A DNA stretch of 64,000 nucleotides from Euzebyella saccharophila (GCF_014855495.1 NZ_JACYFJ010000004.1:1-64000), one strand, 5' to 3'. Numbered from the stretch's first letter, positions 26,434 to 35,571 are shown. Notes: generated by a model from the sequence alone, not told the origin. Translations and numbers: made by a program.

Positions 26434-26940
26434 CTTGTCTTCAATTTCCCGGGCTAACTCTAAAGGTGATTTACCATCGCAAGCTATAATGTGATGGGCT
26501 TGGTTGTAATAGTTGTTGCGCTCAAAAAGATGTTTCCCTATAAATTCAGGCAACTCCTCATCTTCAATGTTCTTGATCAAGGGTCTGTGCGCCTTTTCCT
26601 TTAATAATCGTTCTACCAATCCGGGAATGGAGACTTTGAGATAAAAAACGTTTTTGGAATGTTCCAGCGCCAATTTCATGTTGTTGCCATAGCAAGGGGT
26701 ACCGCCACCTAGGGATAAAATGGTCTTCTCGTCACTTTCCAACTGCTCTAAAAGTACTTCTGTTTCTTTTTTTCTAAAGTAGATTTCCCCCTTTTGAGAA
26801 AAAATTTCTGAAATTTTTAAATTTTCTTTTGCTTCAATTTTATCATCTAAATCTACCGAAGGTATGTTCATTTTTTTTGCAAGTTCTTTACCCACAGTAG
26901 ATTTGCCGCTTCCCATATATCCTAAAAGGAGTACTTTCAT
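26425..26940 (-). CDS. aroK: Shikimate kinase
   Basis: 171 residues. It phosphorylates shikimate with ATP in the chorismate pathway. The P-loop is LLGYMGSGKSTVGKELA, the shikimate-binding Asp lies in SVDLDDKIE, the Arg in EIYFRKKE, then ILSLGGGTPCYG and the lid arginine in KAHRPLI. Normal family length. The 3' end overlaps the convergent phosphoribosyltransferase gene by 9 nt. It is the last housekeeping protein before tRNA-Lys. Confidence 0.95.
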   Translation of the reverse strand: MKVLLLGYMGSGKSTVGKELAKKMNIPSVDLDDKIEAKENLKISEIFSQKGEIYFRKKETEVLLEQLESDEKTILSLGGGTPCYGNNMKLALEHSKNVFYLKVSIPGLVERLLKEKAHRPLIKNIEDEELPEFIGKHLFERNNYYNQAHHIIACDGKSPLELAREIEDKLV

Positions 26941-26993
26941 AATTTGGAATAAATTTAAAATTCAATAAAAAGCAAAAATATCATAATTATCCC

Positions 26994-27023
26994 TTGATTA
27001 ATTAAGAATAGGTCTTATATTTG
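26994..27023 (+). promoter_or_regulatory. tRNA-Lys promoter (TTG-N19-TATATTTG)
   Basis: TTG at 26994-26996, 19 nt, then TATATTTG at 27016-27023, followed by a GC-rich discriminator (CACCCGC). It is a full match to the Bacteroidota promoter, positioned about 40 nt before the tRNA. Confidence 0.82.
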
Positions 27024-27061
27024 CACCCGCTTTAAGGCACTAAGCCAACAAAAAAAGCAAT

Positions 27062-27137
27062 GACTTGGTAGCTCAGTTGGTAGAGCATCTCCCTTTTAAG
27101 GAGAGGGTCCTGGGTTCGAGCCCCAGCCAAGTCACCA
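27062..27137 (+). tRNA. tRNA-Lys (anticodon UUU), CCA encoded
   Basis: A complete cloverleaf: acceptor GACTTGG/CCAAGTC, D-stem GCTC/GAGC, anticodon stem TCTCC/GGAGA with loop CTTTTAA (anticodon TTT), a 5-nt variable region, T-stem CTGGG/CCCAG with loop TTCGAGC, discriminator A, and encoded CCA. The mature length including CCA is 76 nt. A promoter and a terminator flank it, so it is an independent transcription unit. Confidence 0.97.
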
Positions 27138-27141
27138 CCAC

Positions 27142-27171
27142 AAAACCCTTTCTTTTTAGAAAGGGTTTTTT
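27142..27171 (+). terminator. Terminator of tRNA-Lys
   Basis: AAAACCCTTTC (27142-27152) pairs with GAAAGGGTTTT (27159-27169) around a 6-nt loop and continues into a run of six T. It starts 5 nt after the tRNA CCA. Confidence 0.92.
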
Positions 27172-27289
27172 CTTTTCCAGTAGTTTCTTTTTGAACTTAT
27201 AAAACAACCTTCCGGAGTTAACAGATGTTTTCTATAGAACAGCTGAACGACTAAAACCCTTTTATGAACATAACACAGATAGAAGGTCC

Positions 27290-27650
27290 CATAAAGTAAA
27301 GGAATCAGGCCTACATCTATCCGTATGTTGGCGTTTGGGTATTTGCTGTGGCCTTAGCAGACATTGAGAATTCTTTTGAGAGGCCGATAGAACCACTTTA
27401 TACCGTACGCTGAAAACTTTTGAAGAGAATTCAATCGTATACCAAATTGACGATGGCACGGGTTTTAATACATATGGATTGTGCATGGAGGACTGTAATT
27501 ACAACTTATGCACTAAACATTTTGCCTAACTCGAAGTTGCTATGATAAGGCTTACCAAAATTCGACCAAAATAGCGATGCAAAATCGAAACCGCGGATGA
27601 TAGTGTTAAAACTCAGTATGTCAATTGTAATTTAGTAAAAGTGGTTCGAC
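27290..27650 (+). pseudogene. Decayed Fur-family regulator gene
   Basis: The ~500-nt gap between tRNA-Lys and the next gene contains remains of a Fur-type repressor read on the plus strand in shifting frames. One frame gives RMLAFGYLL (27331 on). Another gives ALADIENSFERP (to about 27386). A third, 27392-27529, gives TTLYRTLKTFEENSIVYQID, then DGTGFNTYGLCMEDC and a stop at 27527. In living members these join as ...ALSLADIE..., ...DRTTLYRTLKTFEE... and DDGTG...YALC, the winged helix and first metal-binding cysteines. At least two frameshifts and a stop break it. A weak trace of the C-terminus (LEVAMIRL, then VNCNLVKVV) continues to about 27640. No promoter survives. Identification rests on remembered family motifs. 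Confidence 0.72.
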
Positions 27651-27678
27651 TACAACGTATGAAATGGAGTTAACGCAT

Positions 27679-28542
27679 TTACCTCAATCCATTTTCTTTC
27701 AGAAGTTGCAACACTATTTCAGGCTCATCGGTTTGTATGATATTGGCCCCAAATTCAATTGCCTGTTCCAACGCTTTTTGGCCATTTCCTGAGGCAATGT
27801 CCTTATCTAAATCACCCAAAGAATTGATCCAAATTCTAGCTCGGTTTCTTTTGATGACATCTACCACTTCTTGGGAATAAAATTTATGATCGATATGGAC
27901 CACGGGAGGTGCAAATCGTGTAAGCGCCGAATCTACCATCTGTAAATCATATGCTCGAGGCATTAGTTGGGCCGCTGGGTGTAACTCTTTCACCCTATCC
28001 AACTGAACATAATCATTATCAAAATAAAAGACTTCCCCCAATGTACGAGTCGCTTTTAAATCTTTGACAATACCTTCTACATTGTCGGTTTTCATATCAA
28101 TATCGACCATAATATTGCCCTTTATTACTTTTAAAAATTCTCTGAAAGTGGGTACCGTCTCCTGACTTAGGTTTCCATCAGGGTCTTTTAAACGTAGGCT
28201 TCGGATTTCAGCAAGAGTTAAATCCGCCACTTTTCCCGAACCATTGGTCGTTCTGTCAACACTGGAATCATGCATTAAAACTAAATGCCCGTCCTTCGTG
28301 GAACGTACATCTACTTCTACGATATCGACTCCTAGTTCAATACATTTTATTGTAGATACAATAGAATTTTCAAAATTACCTTTGTGAGCCCCTCTATGAG
28401 CCGCAACCAATACCGTTTTAGAAGATGCATCATGAAACTCCGTTTGTATGCTCCATAATGAATTTACATCATAGGTACTCTTGCAAGCCAAGAAAAAAAT
28501 CATGGCCAAGAAAACGAAGTACCGGGTCAAGGTTTGGGACAT
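27679..28542 (-). CDS. Glycerophosphodiester phosphodiesterase, lipoprotein
   Basis: 287 residues. A lipoprotein signal (FVFLAMIFFLACKS) precedes a GDPD TIM-barrel: VAAHRGAHKGNFENS (catalytic HRG..EN), GVDIVEVDVRSTKDGHLVLMHDSSVDRTTNGSG (Glu/Asp metal ligands and second catalytic His), IMVDIDMKT and IIQTDEPE. It cleaves glycerophosphodiesters to glycerol-3-phosphate and an alcohol; being an envelope lipoprotein it acts outside the cytoplasm. It is 25 nt downstream of the propeller/toroid protein gene and probably co-transcribed with it, so the actual substrate may be a glycan-linked phosphodiester. Confidence 0.92.
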   Translation of the reverse strand: MSQTLTRYFVFLAMIFFLACKSTYDVNSLWSIQTEFHDASSKTVLVAAHRGAHKGNFENSIVSTIKCIELGVDIVEVDVRSTKDGHLVLMHDSSVDRTTNGSGKVADLTLAEIRSLRLKDPDGNLSQETVPTFREFLKVIKGNIMVDIDMKTDNVEGIVKDLKATRTLGEVFYFDNDYVQLDRVKELHPAAQLMPRAYDLQMVDSALTRFAPPVVHIDHKFYSQEVVDVIKRNRARIWINSLGDLDKDIASGNGQKALEQAIEFGANIIQTDEPEIVLQLLKENGLR

Positions 28543-28567
28543 GCTTTTTTTGGTTTAGGATGGATTT

Positions 28568-30775
28568 TTAGTTTTTTACCTTAGGCGCGCTAATGGCTTC
28601 CACATAGCGACCTGCCCAATACGGTAATAAGTAAATATACGGTGCATACTCTCTATTTCCGCCTCCTTTTCCATTGTTACGATAGGCTCCATTGTGAAAA
28701 TGAAGAGGTCTTTCATCAGGGGGAAGCACTTCGGAATAGGTCTGGCCTCGAAAATTAGGTTCGATAGTGGTCAAATCTTTTCTGTGACTGTTATCAACGG
28801 ACCAATCAATCAAATCCATTGGAAACTCACGAAGCCACCAAGCGGACTCTTCAAAATCAATATTCGTACCACCGGAAAGTGCGAATAAATAATTCCACAA
28901 CGGGTTTTTCTCCGAACGCTCAATTTCCCAATGGCTTTTTACCGTTTCAAAGTGCTTTGCTTTCTGTTCCTCATCAAAAGAATAATTTACAAACGCCGGA
29001 ATGGTCAAAAAGTACATCTCATCGTCAGAATGGTTCCAGCCACTACTTAAATCTTCCCCTTCTACATAACCTATAATCGTGGCCGGGCGATTGGCATTTT
29101 CATCGTAACCGTGCTTTTTGATCAGTTTGCGAGCCGCTTTTTTATATTTTTCATCTTTTGTAAAATGATAGGACGTTTGTAAAAAGGCGAGTATCAGTGT
29201 TGAGTTTAAGCGTCTATCACCTACGTTTATCGGAAATTTATTCACGTACTTGGGGTTCCATCTTCCCCAAGCTGTAGGCTCTCCGTTCCAATCTACCAAA
29301 TACCAATCATTCTCCATAATATGGTCCGTTTGAATTTTTATCTGGTGAATAGCCCGATCTCTCCACTCTTTATCAGGGGCCAATTCTGCAAATAAGGCAT
29401 ACACAAAGAAATGACCGCAAGACTCATCACTACTGGTAGTAGATTTCCAACGCCATTTTTCATCCTCCGTCAAACGCCAAATGCGTCCGTTTTCCTCTAC
29501 ATGCTTTTGATACCAATCTTTAGAAAATCCGTTGGCGTGCAATCCTACCTCATATCCATCACGCTCGTACGATCTCGCTGGAAAACCATGCATCGGGGTG
29601 ATGTCGGTCAGCCTTTCCATAGCGGCAAAAGCATCATAAGCATTCAACTTCGCGTCTTCACTTTTGGTAACCGCATAACGAAAAAGTTCACCCGCTAAAT
29701 ACATCGAAGTCCATAAACCATCATTATCACTATCCTTATAATAACCCGTAGCTAAATTACCAGGCTTTCTCAATGATAAGTTGGCCGTTAGGCCATATCG
29801 TAAATGTCTCTCTCTCTGAATTTTCTGAAAATAGGCCGCCTTTTCCGCGAGTGTCATCGGTTTGAACTCTATTTGAGAAAGTCCCTTCCGGGTTAAAACT
29901 AAAACGCTATTGTCTGGTCCTTCCGCAATATCGACCACCTCATCATCTACCAACCATCTTTTAGAGGCATAATAATCAAATTTACCGTCTGACCTAAGCT
30001 TAAAGGCCCCTTTTGAAGAACCGCACCATAATTCTCCCTTGACATTTTTAAGCACTGTAATTTGATGATGGGGTAAGTTGGTTAAAACTTCTTCTTGTTT
30101 TAGTGGGTTTCCCGAAAGTTTCAAAACACCATTGCTAGTTCCGACCACCAATTGTGTTCCGTCAAACACCATTGCCTGCATAGCTGCACCACTAAAAATC
30201 TTATCGATACCTGGGTTTGCTAAAGAGACCTGATAAATAGCCGTTTCCGTCAATAAAAGAAAACGATTGTGCTCGGCGTCAAAAAGCAATTGCTTGACTG
30301 CCGGGTCATTTAAAGGATGTTCCCAAAACAATTGTTTATTCTTAAAAATTTTTAACTGAGTCTGGGAAGCAACTAAAACTGTTAGGTCATCAGATATCGA
30401 AACTTGAAGCGGAGATGCCATTCCGTGATTAAAGTAAAAAGTACCACCAGCGAAATTGCTAAAAACCTCTTTATCCGTTACATAAAAGTGTTGCCCATTG
30501 GAGACATCTACATCTAAAATCTTCATATCCATTAAGGGTCGGTACCGTTGGTCTAGCACCAATTCTTTTTCAAGTGGCAAAAACAACCTTGAACTACCAA
30601 GTACCTGAATCAAGCCATTTCTATCACATTGCACCTCTCGCAGGGTTTCATTTTTTAAAGAATCGACCAGTAAATATTTTACTGCATAATCTTGTAGAAA
30701 TGGCTGGTCTTTATAGGTTTGGGAAGTTGCAAAATGTGCCATTAACAGCGTTGAAAGCAAAAAGAGTTTTTTCAT
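28568..30775 (-). CDS. Secreted protein with N-terminal propeller and C-terminal alpha/alpha-barrel-like domain, function unknown
   Basis: 735 residues with a signal peptide (KKLFLLSTLLMAHFATSQ). Residues about 20-310 look like a seven-bladed propeller of the two-component-regulator type (repeats such as QLVVGTSNGVLKLSG, GELWCGSSKGAFKLRSDG and NSVLVLTRKGLSQIEF). Residues about 330-720 are helical with many W, H and acidic residues (DGLWTSMYLAGELFRYAVT, LHANGFSKDWYQKHVEENG, TSSDESCGHFFVYALFAELA, YLLPYWAGRYVEAI), resembling (alpha/alpha)6 toroids of lyases and hydrolases. I recognise no named family. It is the first gene of a two-gene unit with the GDPD lipoprotein. Confidence 0.6.
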   Translation of the reverse strand: MKKLFLLSTLLMAHFATSQTYKDQPFLQDYAVKYLLVDSLKNETLREVQCDRNGLIQVLGSSRLFLPLEKELVLDQRYRPLMDMKILDVDVSNGQHFYVTDKEVFSNFAGGTFYFNHGMASPLQVSISDDLTVLVASQTQLKIFKNKQLFWEHPLNDPAVKQLLFDAEHNRFLLLTETAIYQVSLANPGIDKIFSGAAMQAMVFDGTQLVVGTSNGVLKLSGNPLKQEEVLTNLPHHQITVLKNVKGELWCGSSKGAFKLRSDGKFDYYASKRWLVDDEVVDIAEGPDNSVLVLTRKGLSQIEFKPMTLAEKAAYFQKIQRERHLRYGLTANLSLRKPGNLATGYYKDSDNDGLWTSMYLAGELFRYAVTKSEDAKLNAYDAFAAMERLTDITPMHGFPARSYERDGYEVGLHANGFSKDWYQKHVEENGRIWRLTEDEKWRWKSTTSSDESCGHFFVYALFAELAPDKEWRDRAIHQIKIQTDHIMENDWYLVDWNGEPTAWGRWNPKYVNKFPINVGDRRLNSTLILAFLQTSYHFTKDEKYKKAARKLIKKHGYDENANRPATIIGYVEGEDLSSGWNHSDDEMYFLTIPAFVNYSFDEEQKAKHFETVKSHWEIERSEKNPLWNYLFALSGGTNIDFEESAWWLREFPMDLIDWSVDNSHRKDLTTIEPNFRGQTYSEVLPPDERPLHFHNGAYRNNGKGGGNREYAPYIYLLPYWAGRYVEAISAPKVKN

Positions 30776-31082
30776 GGTTTTGAATCTAGTTTGATGGAGG
30801 TTAAAAATACTGGTATACCCTATTATTTGCTTCTCTATTTTTGATTAAAACAAATGGAATATTGCCCTACAAAAAAACTCCTCGTTATAACATCTTGTCA
30901 CCCATGAATTAAAGATTATAACCTCATTCGAATGCCAAAACCCAAACTGCGAGAGCGGTAATTTTTTACCATTTTTTGAATGGCGGAATTCATGTGTTAA
31001 GTTTCCATGTAAGAGTGTTAAAAATCTATAGGATGTAACCTTCTTATTTACTTATATTTAGCCTTCATAATCATTTTAAACA
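30776..31082. other. Divergent intergenic region with no clear gene
   Basis: 307 nt between the propeller protein and the FG-GAP protein. The only promoter-like box is TATATTTA (31054-31061, one mismatch to the -7), 22 nt before the FG-GAP ATG. GAATTCATGTGTTA at about 30989 shares AATT and ATGTGTT with the regulatory element upstream of the dapA-type genes, but the spacing differs. Nothing else is visible. Confidence 0.4.
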
Positions 31083-33053
31083 ATGCAACTAACCCGTTCT
31101 CTTGTGCTACTGGGGGCCATTCTGTTATTACTCTATATCGCCAAAACAAGGTCCGCCCATACCATTATAGAAAACTCACCCAAGTTTGAGCGTTTACCGT
31201 ACAAGCACCTTGGCTTGAAGGTAGATTTAGGGGTAGGACTTTGGGCGAGTCCGTTACCGATGGATTATGACAATGACGGTGATATGGATTTGTTGGTTTC
31301 CTGCAACGATGTCCCTTTCAATGGCCTCTTCTTTTTTGAGAACAGCAGCGGAGATGCATTTCCTATTTTTGAACCTCCAGTAAAGGTGAGCGAACCGATA
31401 AGACATATTCAGGTTTCCTACGTAGATGGTGAACCTCGGTTTTTAGAGCCGGGTAAAGAATTCACGAATTTTAAAAAGGAATTTACCCAGCAACCGGACT
31501 CCCTTTTTCCCAGTGATATTTTTTCCAAATTCCACAATAAAATACGATTCAACCAATGGAAATATGTCGATTATGAAAATGACGGAGACCTCGATATAGT
31601 CGTTGGAATACAAGACGGAGAGGATTATGGTTGGGACAATGCCTTTAACGATCAAGGCGAATGGACCAATGGCCCCCTGCACGGTTATGTTTATCTAATA
31701 GAAAATACAAACGGCACCTACGAGCTAAAAGATAAAATTTTGGCCGGAGGCCAGCCTATTGACGTTTATGGCGCCCCATCGCCCAATTTTGACGATTATG
31801 ACAACGATGGAGACCTCGATATTATTTGCGGCGAATTTTTAGACCGTTTTACGTGGTTCGAGAATGTAGGTACCCGTAAGAAACCCAAGTATGCAGCAGG
31901 TAGATTTTTAAAGAATAAGAAAGGAACCCTCAAAATGGATTTGGAAATGATTCTTCCGGTATCCATTGATTGGGATAAAGATGGTGACATCGATCTTATA
32001 GTGGGCGATGAAGATGGCAGGGTTGCTTGGGTAGAAAATACGGGCGCAGTCAAAAATAACATGCCCGTTTTTGAGAGTCCCAGATACTTTCAGCAAAAGG
32101 CGGAGCATGTGAAATTCGGAGCGCTAGTCTCGCCTTTTAGCATCGATTGGGACAATGATGGCGATGAAGACCTTATTTGCGGTAACTCCGCCGGTTATAT
32201 AGCTTTCATCGAAAACCTAGATGGTGGAAACACCCCTCAATGGGCCGCCCCAAAACTGTTGAAATCAGACAATAGAATAATTCGAATTCAAGCTGGAGAA
32301 AATGGTTCTATTCAAGGGCCTTGTGAAGCCAAATGGGGCTATACTACCTTATCGGTAGAAGATTGGGATAATGACGGATTAAAAGACCTCATCGTCAATT
32401 CTATTTGGGGCAAGGTCATTTGGTATAAAAATATAGGCAGCAAAACACAGCCCAAGCTTGCCGAAGAGCAACCGGTAACTGTAAATTGGGAAACTACAAT
32501 TCCAAAACCTGATTGGTACTGGTGGGATCCAGAACCCAAATCTATGGCAACCCAATGGCGTACCACGCCCACCGCAATTGATTGGAACCAAGATGGATTG
32601 ACCGACCTGATAATGCTAGACCATGAAGGTTATTTGAGCTTTTACGAGCGTCACAGAAAAGATGGAGCGTTAATTTTAAAACCGGGAAAAAGAATATTCC
32701 ACTCCGTAAATGGAACGTATGACAGAAAAAATAAGTTGATTGACCAAAAAAATGGCCCAATTCAATTAAACGAAAAGAAGTATGGTAGTAGCGGCAGACG
32801 TAAATTGGCTTTTGGTGATTGGGACAATGACGGAGATATTGATATGCTTGTCAATGGTATCAACGCCGCACTTTGGGAAAATGTTGGCCAAGAAAAAGAC
32901 AGGGTGAACCTTAAATTCCGTGGAGATTTATCTGATTTGAAATTAGCGGGCCACTCCACCGACCCCACCCTTGTTAATTGGGATAATGATGGTAAGCCCG
33001 ATTTACTCTTGGGCGCTGAAGATGGTTATTTGTATTACTGGCAGAATGATTAG
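31083..33053 (+). CDS. FG-GAP/VCBS repeat surface protein
   Basis: 656 residues. A short N-terminal signal or anchor (SLVLLGAILLLLYIA) is followed by about nine repeats, each carrying a calcium-type loop: DYDNDGDMDLLVS, DYENDGDLDIVVG, DYDNDGDLDIICG, DWDKDGDIDLIVG, DWDNDGDEDLICG, DWDNDGLKDLIVN, DWNQDGLTDLIML, DWDNDGDIDMLVN and NWDNDGKPDLLLG. Such repeats fold into an integrin-like beta-propeller. The role is probably surface binding or a structural or catalytic scaffold in glycan breakdown; no enzyme motif is seen. It converges with the Gfo/Idh/MocA gene, 6 nt away. Confidence 0.85.
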   Translation: MQLTRSLVLLGAILLLLYIAKTRSAHTIIENSPKFERLPYKHLGLKVDLGVGLWASPLPMDYDNDGDMDLLVSCNDVPFNGLFFFENSSGDAFPIFEPPVKVSEPIRHIQVSYVDGEPRFLEPGKEFTNFKKEFTQQPDSLFPSDIFSKFHNKIRFNQWKYVDYENDGDLDIVVGIQDGEDYGWDNAFNDQGEWTNGPLHGYVYLIENTNGTYELKDKILAGGQPIDVYGAPSPNFDDYDNDGDLDIICGEFLDRFTWFENVGTRKKPKYAAGRFLKNKKGTLKMDLEMILPVSIDWDKDGDIDLIVGDEDGRVAWVENTGAVKNNMPVFESPRYFQQKAEHVKFGALVSPFSIDWDNDGDEDLICGNSAGYIAFIENLDGGNTPQWAAPKLLKSDNRIIRIQAGENGSIQGPCEAKWGYTTLSVEDWDNDGLKDLIVNSIWGKVIWYKNIGSKTQPKLAEEQPVTVNWETTIPKPDWYWWDPEPKSMATQWRTTPTAIDWNQDGLTDLIMLDHEGYLSFYERHRKDGALILKPGKRIFHSVNGTYDRKNKLIDQKNGPIQLNEKKYGSSGRRKLAFGDWDNDGDIDMLVNGINAALWENVGQEKDRVNLKFRGDLSDLKLAGHSTDPTLVNWDNDGKPDLLLGAEDGYLYYWQND

Positions 33054-33059
33054 ACAAGG

Positions 33060-34055
33060 CTACTTCGATAAGTAAATCTTCTTTTCCGCTGGGTCACTCT
33101 CTTTTAGAGCATCGACAACTTTCATATTAGCTAAAGACTCGCTTAACGAAATAGGAAGTGCAAATTCATTACTAATTGCCTTGGCAAAAGAATCTACTTG
33201 TAAAACATATTGATTGCATCGCTCTATCGTAAAGTCCGTCACTCCCTCCTGATTTTTTAATACTAGGTTGCTTTCCCTATCCGCTTCCGGATTAAATGGG
33301 ACAGCTACTTCAATGCTCCCTTTTTCCCCACTAATTTTTAAAGTTTGATTTTCAAATTGACGGATAGAAGAATGAATAAGGGCCCTTCCGGTTTTGAACT
33401 CTAAAATGCCACTGGTACTAGCATCAATCTGTAATTTCGGATCTACCTCCATTTGTGCCATAACACTGATGGGTTCCGTTCCAAAAATTAGGCGTGCAAC
33501 AGAAATGGGATAACAACCCACATCCATCAAACTTCCCCCACCATACTCTTTACTGTTGACTATACTTTCAGGATTATCTTCAAAAAAAGTAAAGGAAGAT
33601 TCTACCAATGTGACTTTTCCAATCGATCCTTTTGTGATGAGCTGGCGTACCTTTTTCCATTGTGGGTGAAAGCGGTACATAAAGGCTTCCATAATTTTCA
33701 ATTGAGGAAATTGTACCGATGCTTCCATCAGAACTTTTGCTTCTTGAGCATTCATTCCCACCGGTTTTTCCAGCAAAACATGCTTTCCTTTTTGCAGAGC
33801 TTTTATAGCCCATTCTACATGTAAGTGATTCGGCAAGGGAATATAAACTGCTTCAATTTCATCCATATTCAGCAGCTGCTCGTATGCACCAAAATAAGTT
33901 GGAATTCCAAAACGTTCCGCTACAAGTTTCGCTTTCGATTTGACACGGGAAGCAATGGCAATCACGGAATTGAACTCACTCGTTAAAAGTGCAGGAATTA
34001 CCTGTTCCACAGCAATGGTGGCAGTACCCAAAATGCCCCATTTGAGTTTTTTCAT
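33060..34055 (-). CDS. Gfo/Idh/MocA-family oxidoreductase
   Basis: 331 residues from ATG 34055. The N-terminal Rossmann domain has KWGILGTATIAVEQVIPAL and VYIPLPNHLHVEWAIKALQ, followed by KGKHVLLEKPVGMNAQEA (EKP cofactor/active-site lysine motif) and GGGSLMDVGCYPISVARLIF in the C-terminal substrate domain (His/Asp-type catalytic region). It is an NAD(P)-dependent sugar or polyol dehydrogenase. The start directly follows the SSS symporter stop, so it is the last gene of the dapA1-SSS-oxidoreductase unit. An alternative ATG three codons upstream would overlap the symporter. Confidence 0.92.
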   Translation of the reverse strand: MKKLKWGILGTATIAVEQVIPALLTSEFNSVIAIASRVKSKAKLVAERFGIPTYFGAYEQLLNMDEIEAVYIPLPNHLHVEWAIKALQKGKHVLLEKPVGMNAQEAKVLMEASVQFPQLKIMEAFMYRFHPQWKKVRQLITKGSIGKVTLVESSFTFFEDNPESIVNSKEYGGGSLMDVGCYPISVARLIFGTEPISVMAQMEVDPKLQIDASTSGILEFKTGRALIHSSIRQFENQTLKISGEKGSIEVAVPFNPEADRESNLVLKNQEGVTDFTIERCNQYVLQVDSFAKAISNEFALPISLSESLANMKVVDALKESDPAEKKIYLSK

Positions 34056-34056
34056 A

Positions 34057-35559
34057 TTAAGCACTTTTAATATCAGGAGTATGATTGCCCCACTTATTCA
34101 GACCTACAAAAACCAAGGCTAGTGCAATGAGTCCCGCGGTAGCAATGGCCCCAATAATAATGGGATCGATGGTACATTGCAGCCATTGGTATGAATCTGG
34201 CATCTCCCTAAAAAAAGTTCCCCAAATGATAATTAGAACGCTAAATAAAACAGAGGTAACTCCTTGCCAAAACTTGGGTCTCACATTGAAAATGGCCAAT
34301 AGAAAAAGTCCAAGAATTCCACCGCCAAAAATACCGGAAATCTGCCACCAAATATCCAAGGCACTTTCGGCGTTGATCAATAATAGACTAAAACCAACTC
34401 CAAGAACACCCCAAATTACGGTTGTCCACCTTAAGAAGCCAATACTGGTCTTTTCGGAAGCATTGGGTTTGAAATAGCGTTTAAAATAATCTAAATACAA
34501 GACTGTTGCCGACGAGTTCAGGGCCGAATCGACCGTACTCATGGATGCCGCCAAAATTGCGGCGATAATTAAACCTTTTAGACCTACCGGTAATTCGGTA
34601 GCGATAAAAAACGGAAATACCTCATCTCCTTTGGTAATAGCGGCATCCAATACATTTCCTGCTCCGGAATAAAAAGCGAACATGGTGGTGCCTATATAGA
34701 GAAAAATGGCGGTAAGTGGCAAATAAATTAACATGGCTATCCACACAGAGCGTTTAGCTTTTGCCTCTGTGGCGACTGCACTGTATTTCTGCGTGTAATT
34801 CTGGTCAGCCATCAGGTTTCTTATATTTTCGGTAACCCCATAAATGATCATCACCCAAATAGTTCTGCTTTCAAAGGAAAAAGAACTATCCCCCAAACTG
34901 AACTTGTTCGCATCAAAAGCTTTTTGAATCAAATAATCGGGTCGAGAGAAGACCTCAGTGGTCAAAACGTAGGCACTGAACAAAAGACCTCCGATCATGA
35001 TTACGGATTGTAGAACGTCTGTCCAAATAACGGCCTCCATACCCCCCATCAAGGTGTAGGCAATGGTAAGCACACCAATAATCACAATGAGGGTTCGTAT
35101 ATCCAAATCAATAAAGGAAGTAAGTAATAACGACGATAAGTAAAGTATGACCGCTGTTCTACCTATCATAAAAAGTACAAATGAAAAAGAGGCATAGATC
35201 CGGCCCCAATTCCCAATTTTTTCTTCCAAGTATTTATATACCGATATAATTTTGTGTTTTCTGTAATGGGGAATAACATATTTAGTAACGAACCAGGCGA
35301 CCGGCAAGGCGGTAAGCGCGAATATTAAGGGGTGCCAATTATCGTCAAATGCCTTTCCCGGAACGGCTATATACGAAATACTGCTGGTATATGCACTCAT
35401 CACAGCAATACCCGCTGCCCATGAAGGTATGCCCATACCAGCCACCATAAACTCCTCAGAAGTCTTGGTTTTTCTTAAAAAATAGACCCCCATGGCCACC
35501 ATAATCAATCCATAGACCACAAGAATAATGGTGTCTACCGTTCCTAGCTGATAATTCAT
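34057..35559 (-). CDS. Sodium:solute symporter (SSS family)
   Basis: A 500-residue inner-membrane protein with about 13 hydrophobic segments. SSS signatures are AAGIAVMSAYTSSISYIAVPG near residues 48-67 (helix 1 region), GGMEAVIWTDVLQSVIMIGG and LAASMSTVDSALNSSATVLY (sodium-site Ser/Thr region). It imports a sugar, sugar acid or related solute with Na+. It lies 12 nt after a DapA/NanA-like lyase gene and immediately before an oxidoreductase, so its cargo is probably the substrate of those enzymes; sialic-acid- or sugar-acid-type SSS transporters have similar contexts. Confidence 0.9.
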   Translation of the reverse strand: MNYQLGTVDTIILVVYGLIMVAMGVYFLRKTKTSEEFMVAGMGIPSWAAGIAVMSAYTSSISYIAVPGKAFDDNWHPLIFALTALPVAWFVTKYVIPHYRKHKIISVYKYLEEKIGNWGRIYASFSFVLFMIGRTAVILYLSSLLLTSFIDLDIRTLIVIIGVLTIAYTLMGGMEAVIWTDVLQSVIMIGGLLFSAYVLTTEVFSRPDYLIQKAFDANKFSLGDSSFSFESRTIWVMIIYGVTENIRNLMADQNYTQKYSAVATEAKAKRSVWIAMLIYLPLTAIFLYIGTTMFAFYSGAGNVLDAAITKGDEVFPFFIATELPVGLKGLIIAAILAASMSTVDSALNSSATVLYLDYFKRYFKPNASEKTSIGFLRWTTVIWGVLGVGFSLLLINAESALDIWWQISGIFGGGILGLFLLAIFNVRPKFWQGVTSVLFSVLIIIWGTFFREMPDSYQWLQCTIDPIIIGAIATAGLIALALVFVGLNKWGNHTPDIKSA

Positions 35560-35571
35560 TTGTTTTGGATT

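Noticed and set aside
27262-27486. 74-residue minus-strand open frame in the post-tRNA gap
   Set aside because: The complementary strand explains this region better as a broken Fur-family gene.
30989-31061. Partial copy of the dapA-type regulatory element upstream of the FG-GAP gene
   Set aside because: Only AATT and ATGTGTT match, and the distance to the T-rich box is about 10 nt longer, so it is not distinguishable from chance in AT-rich DNA.
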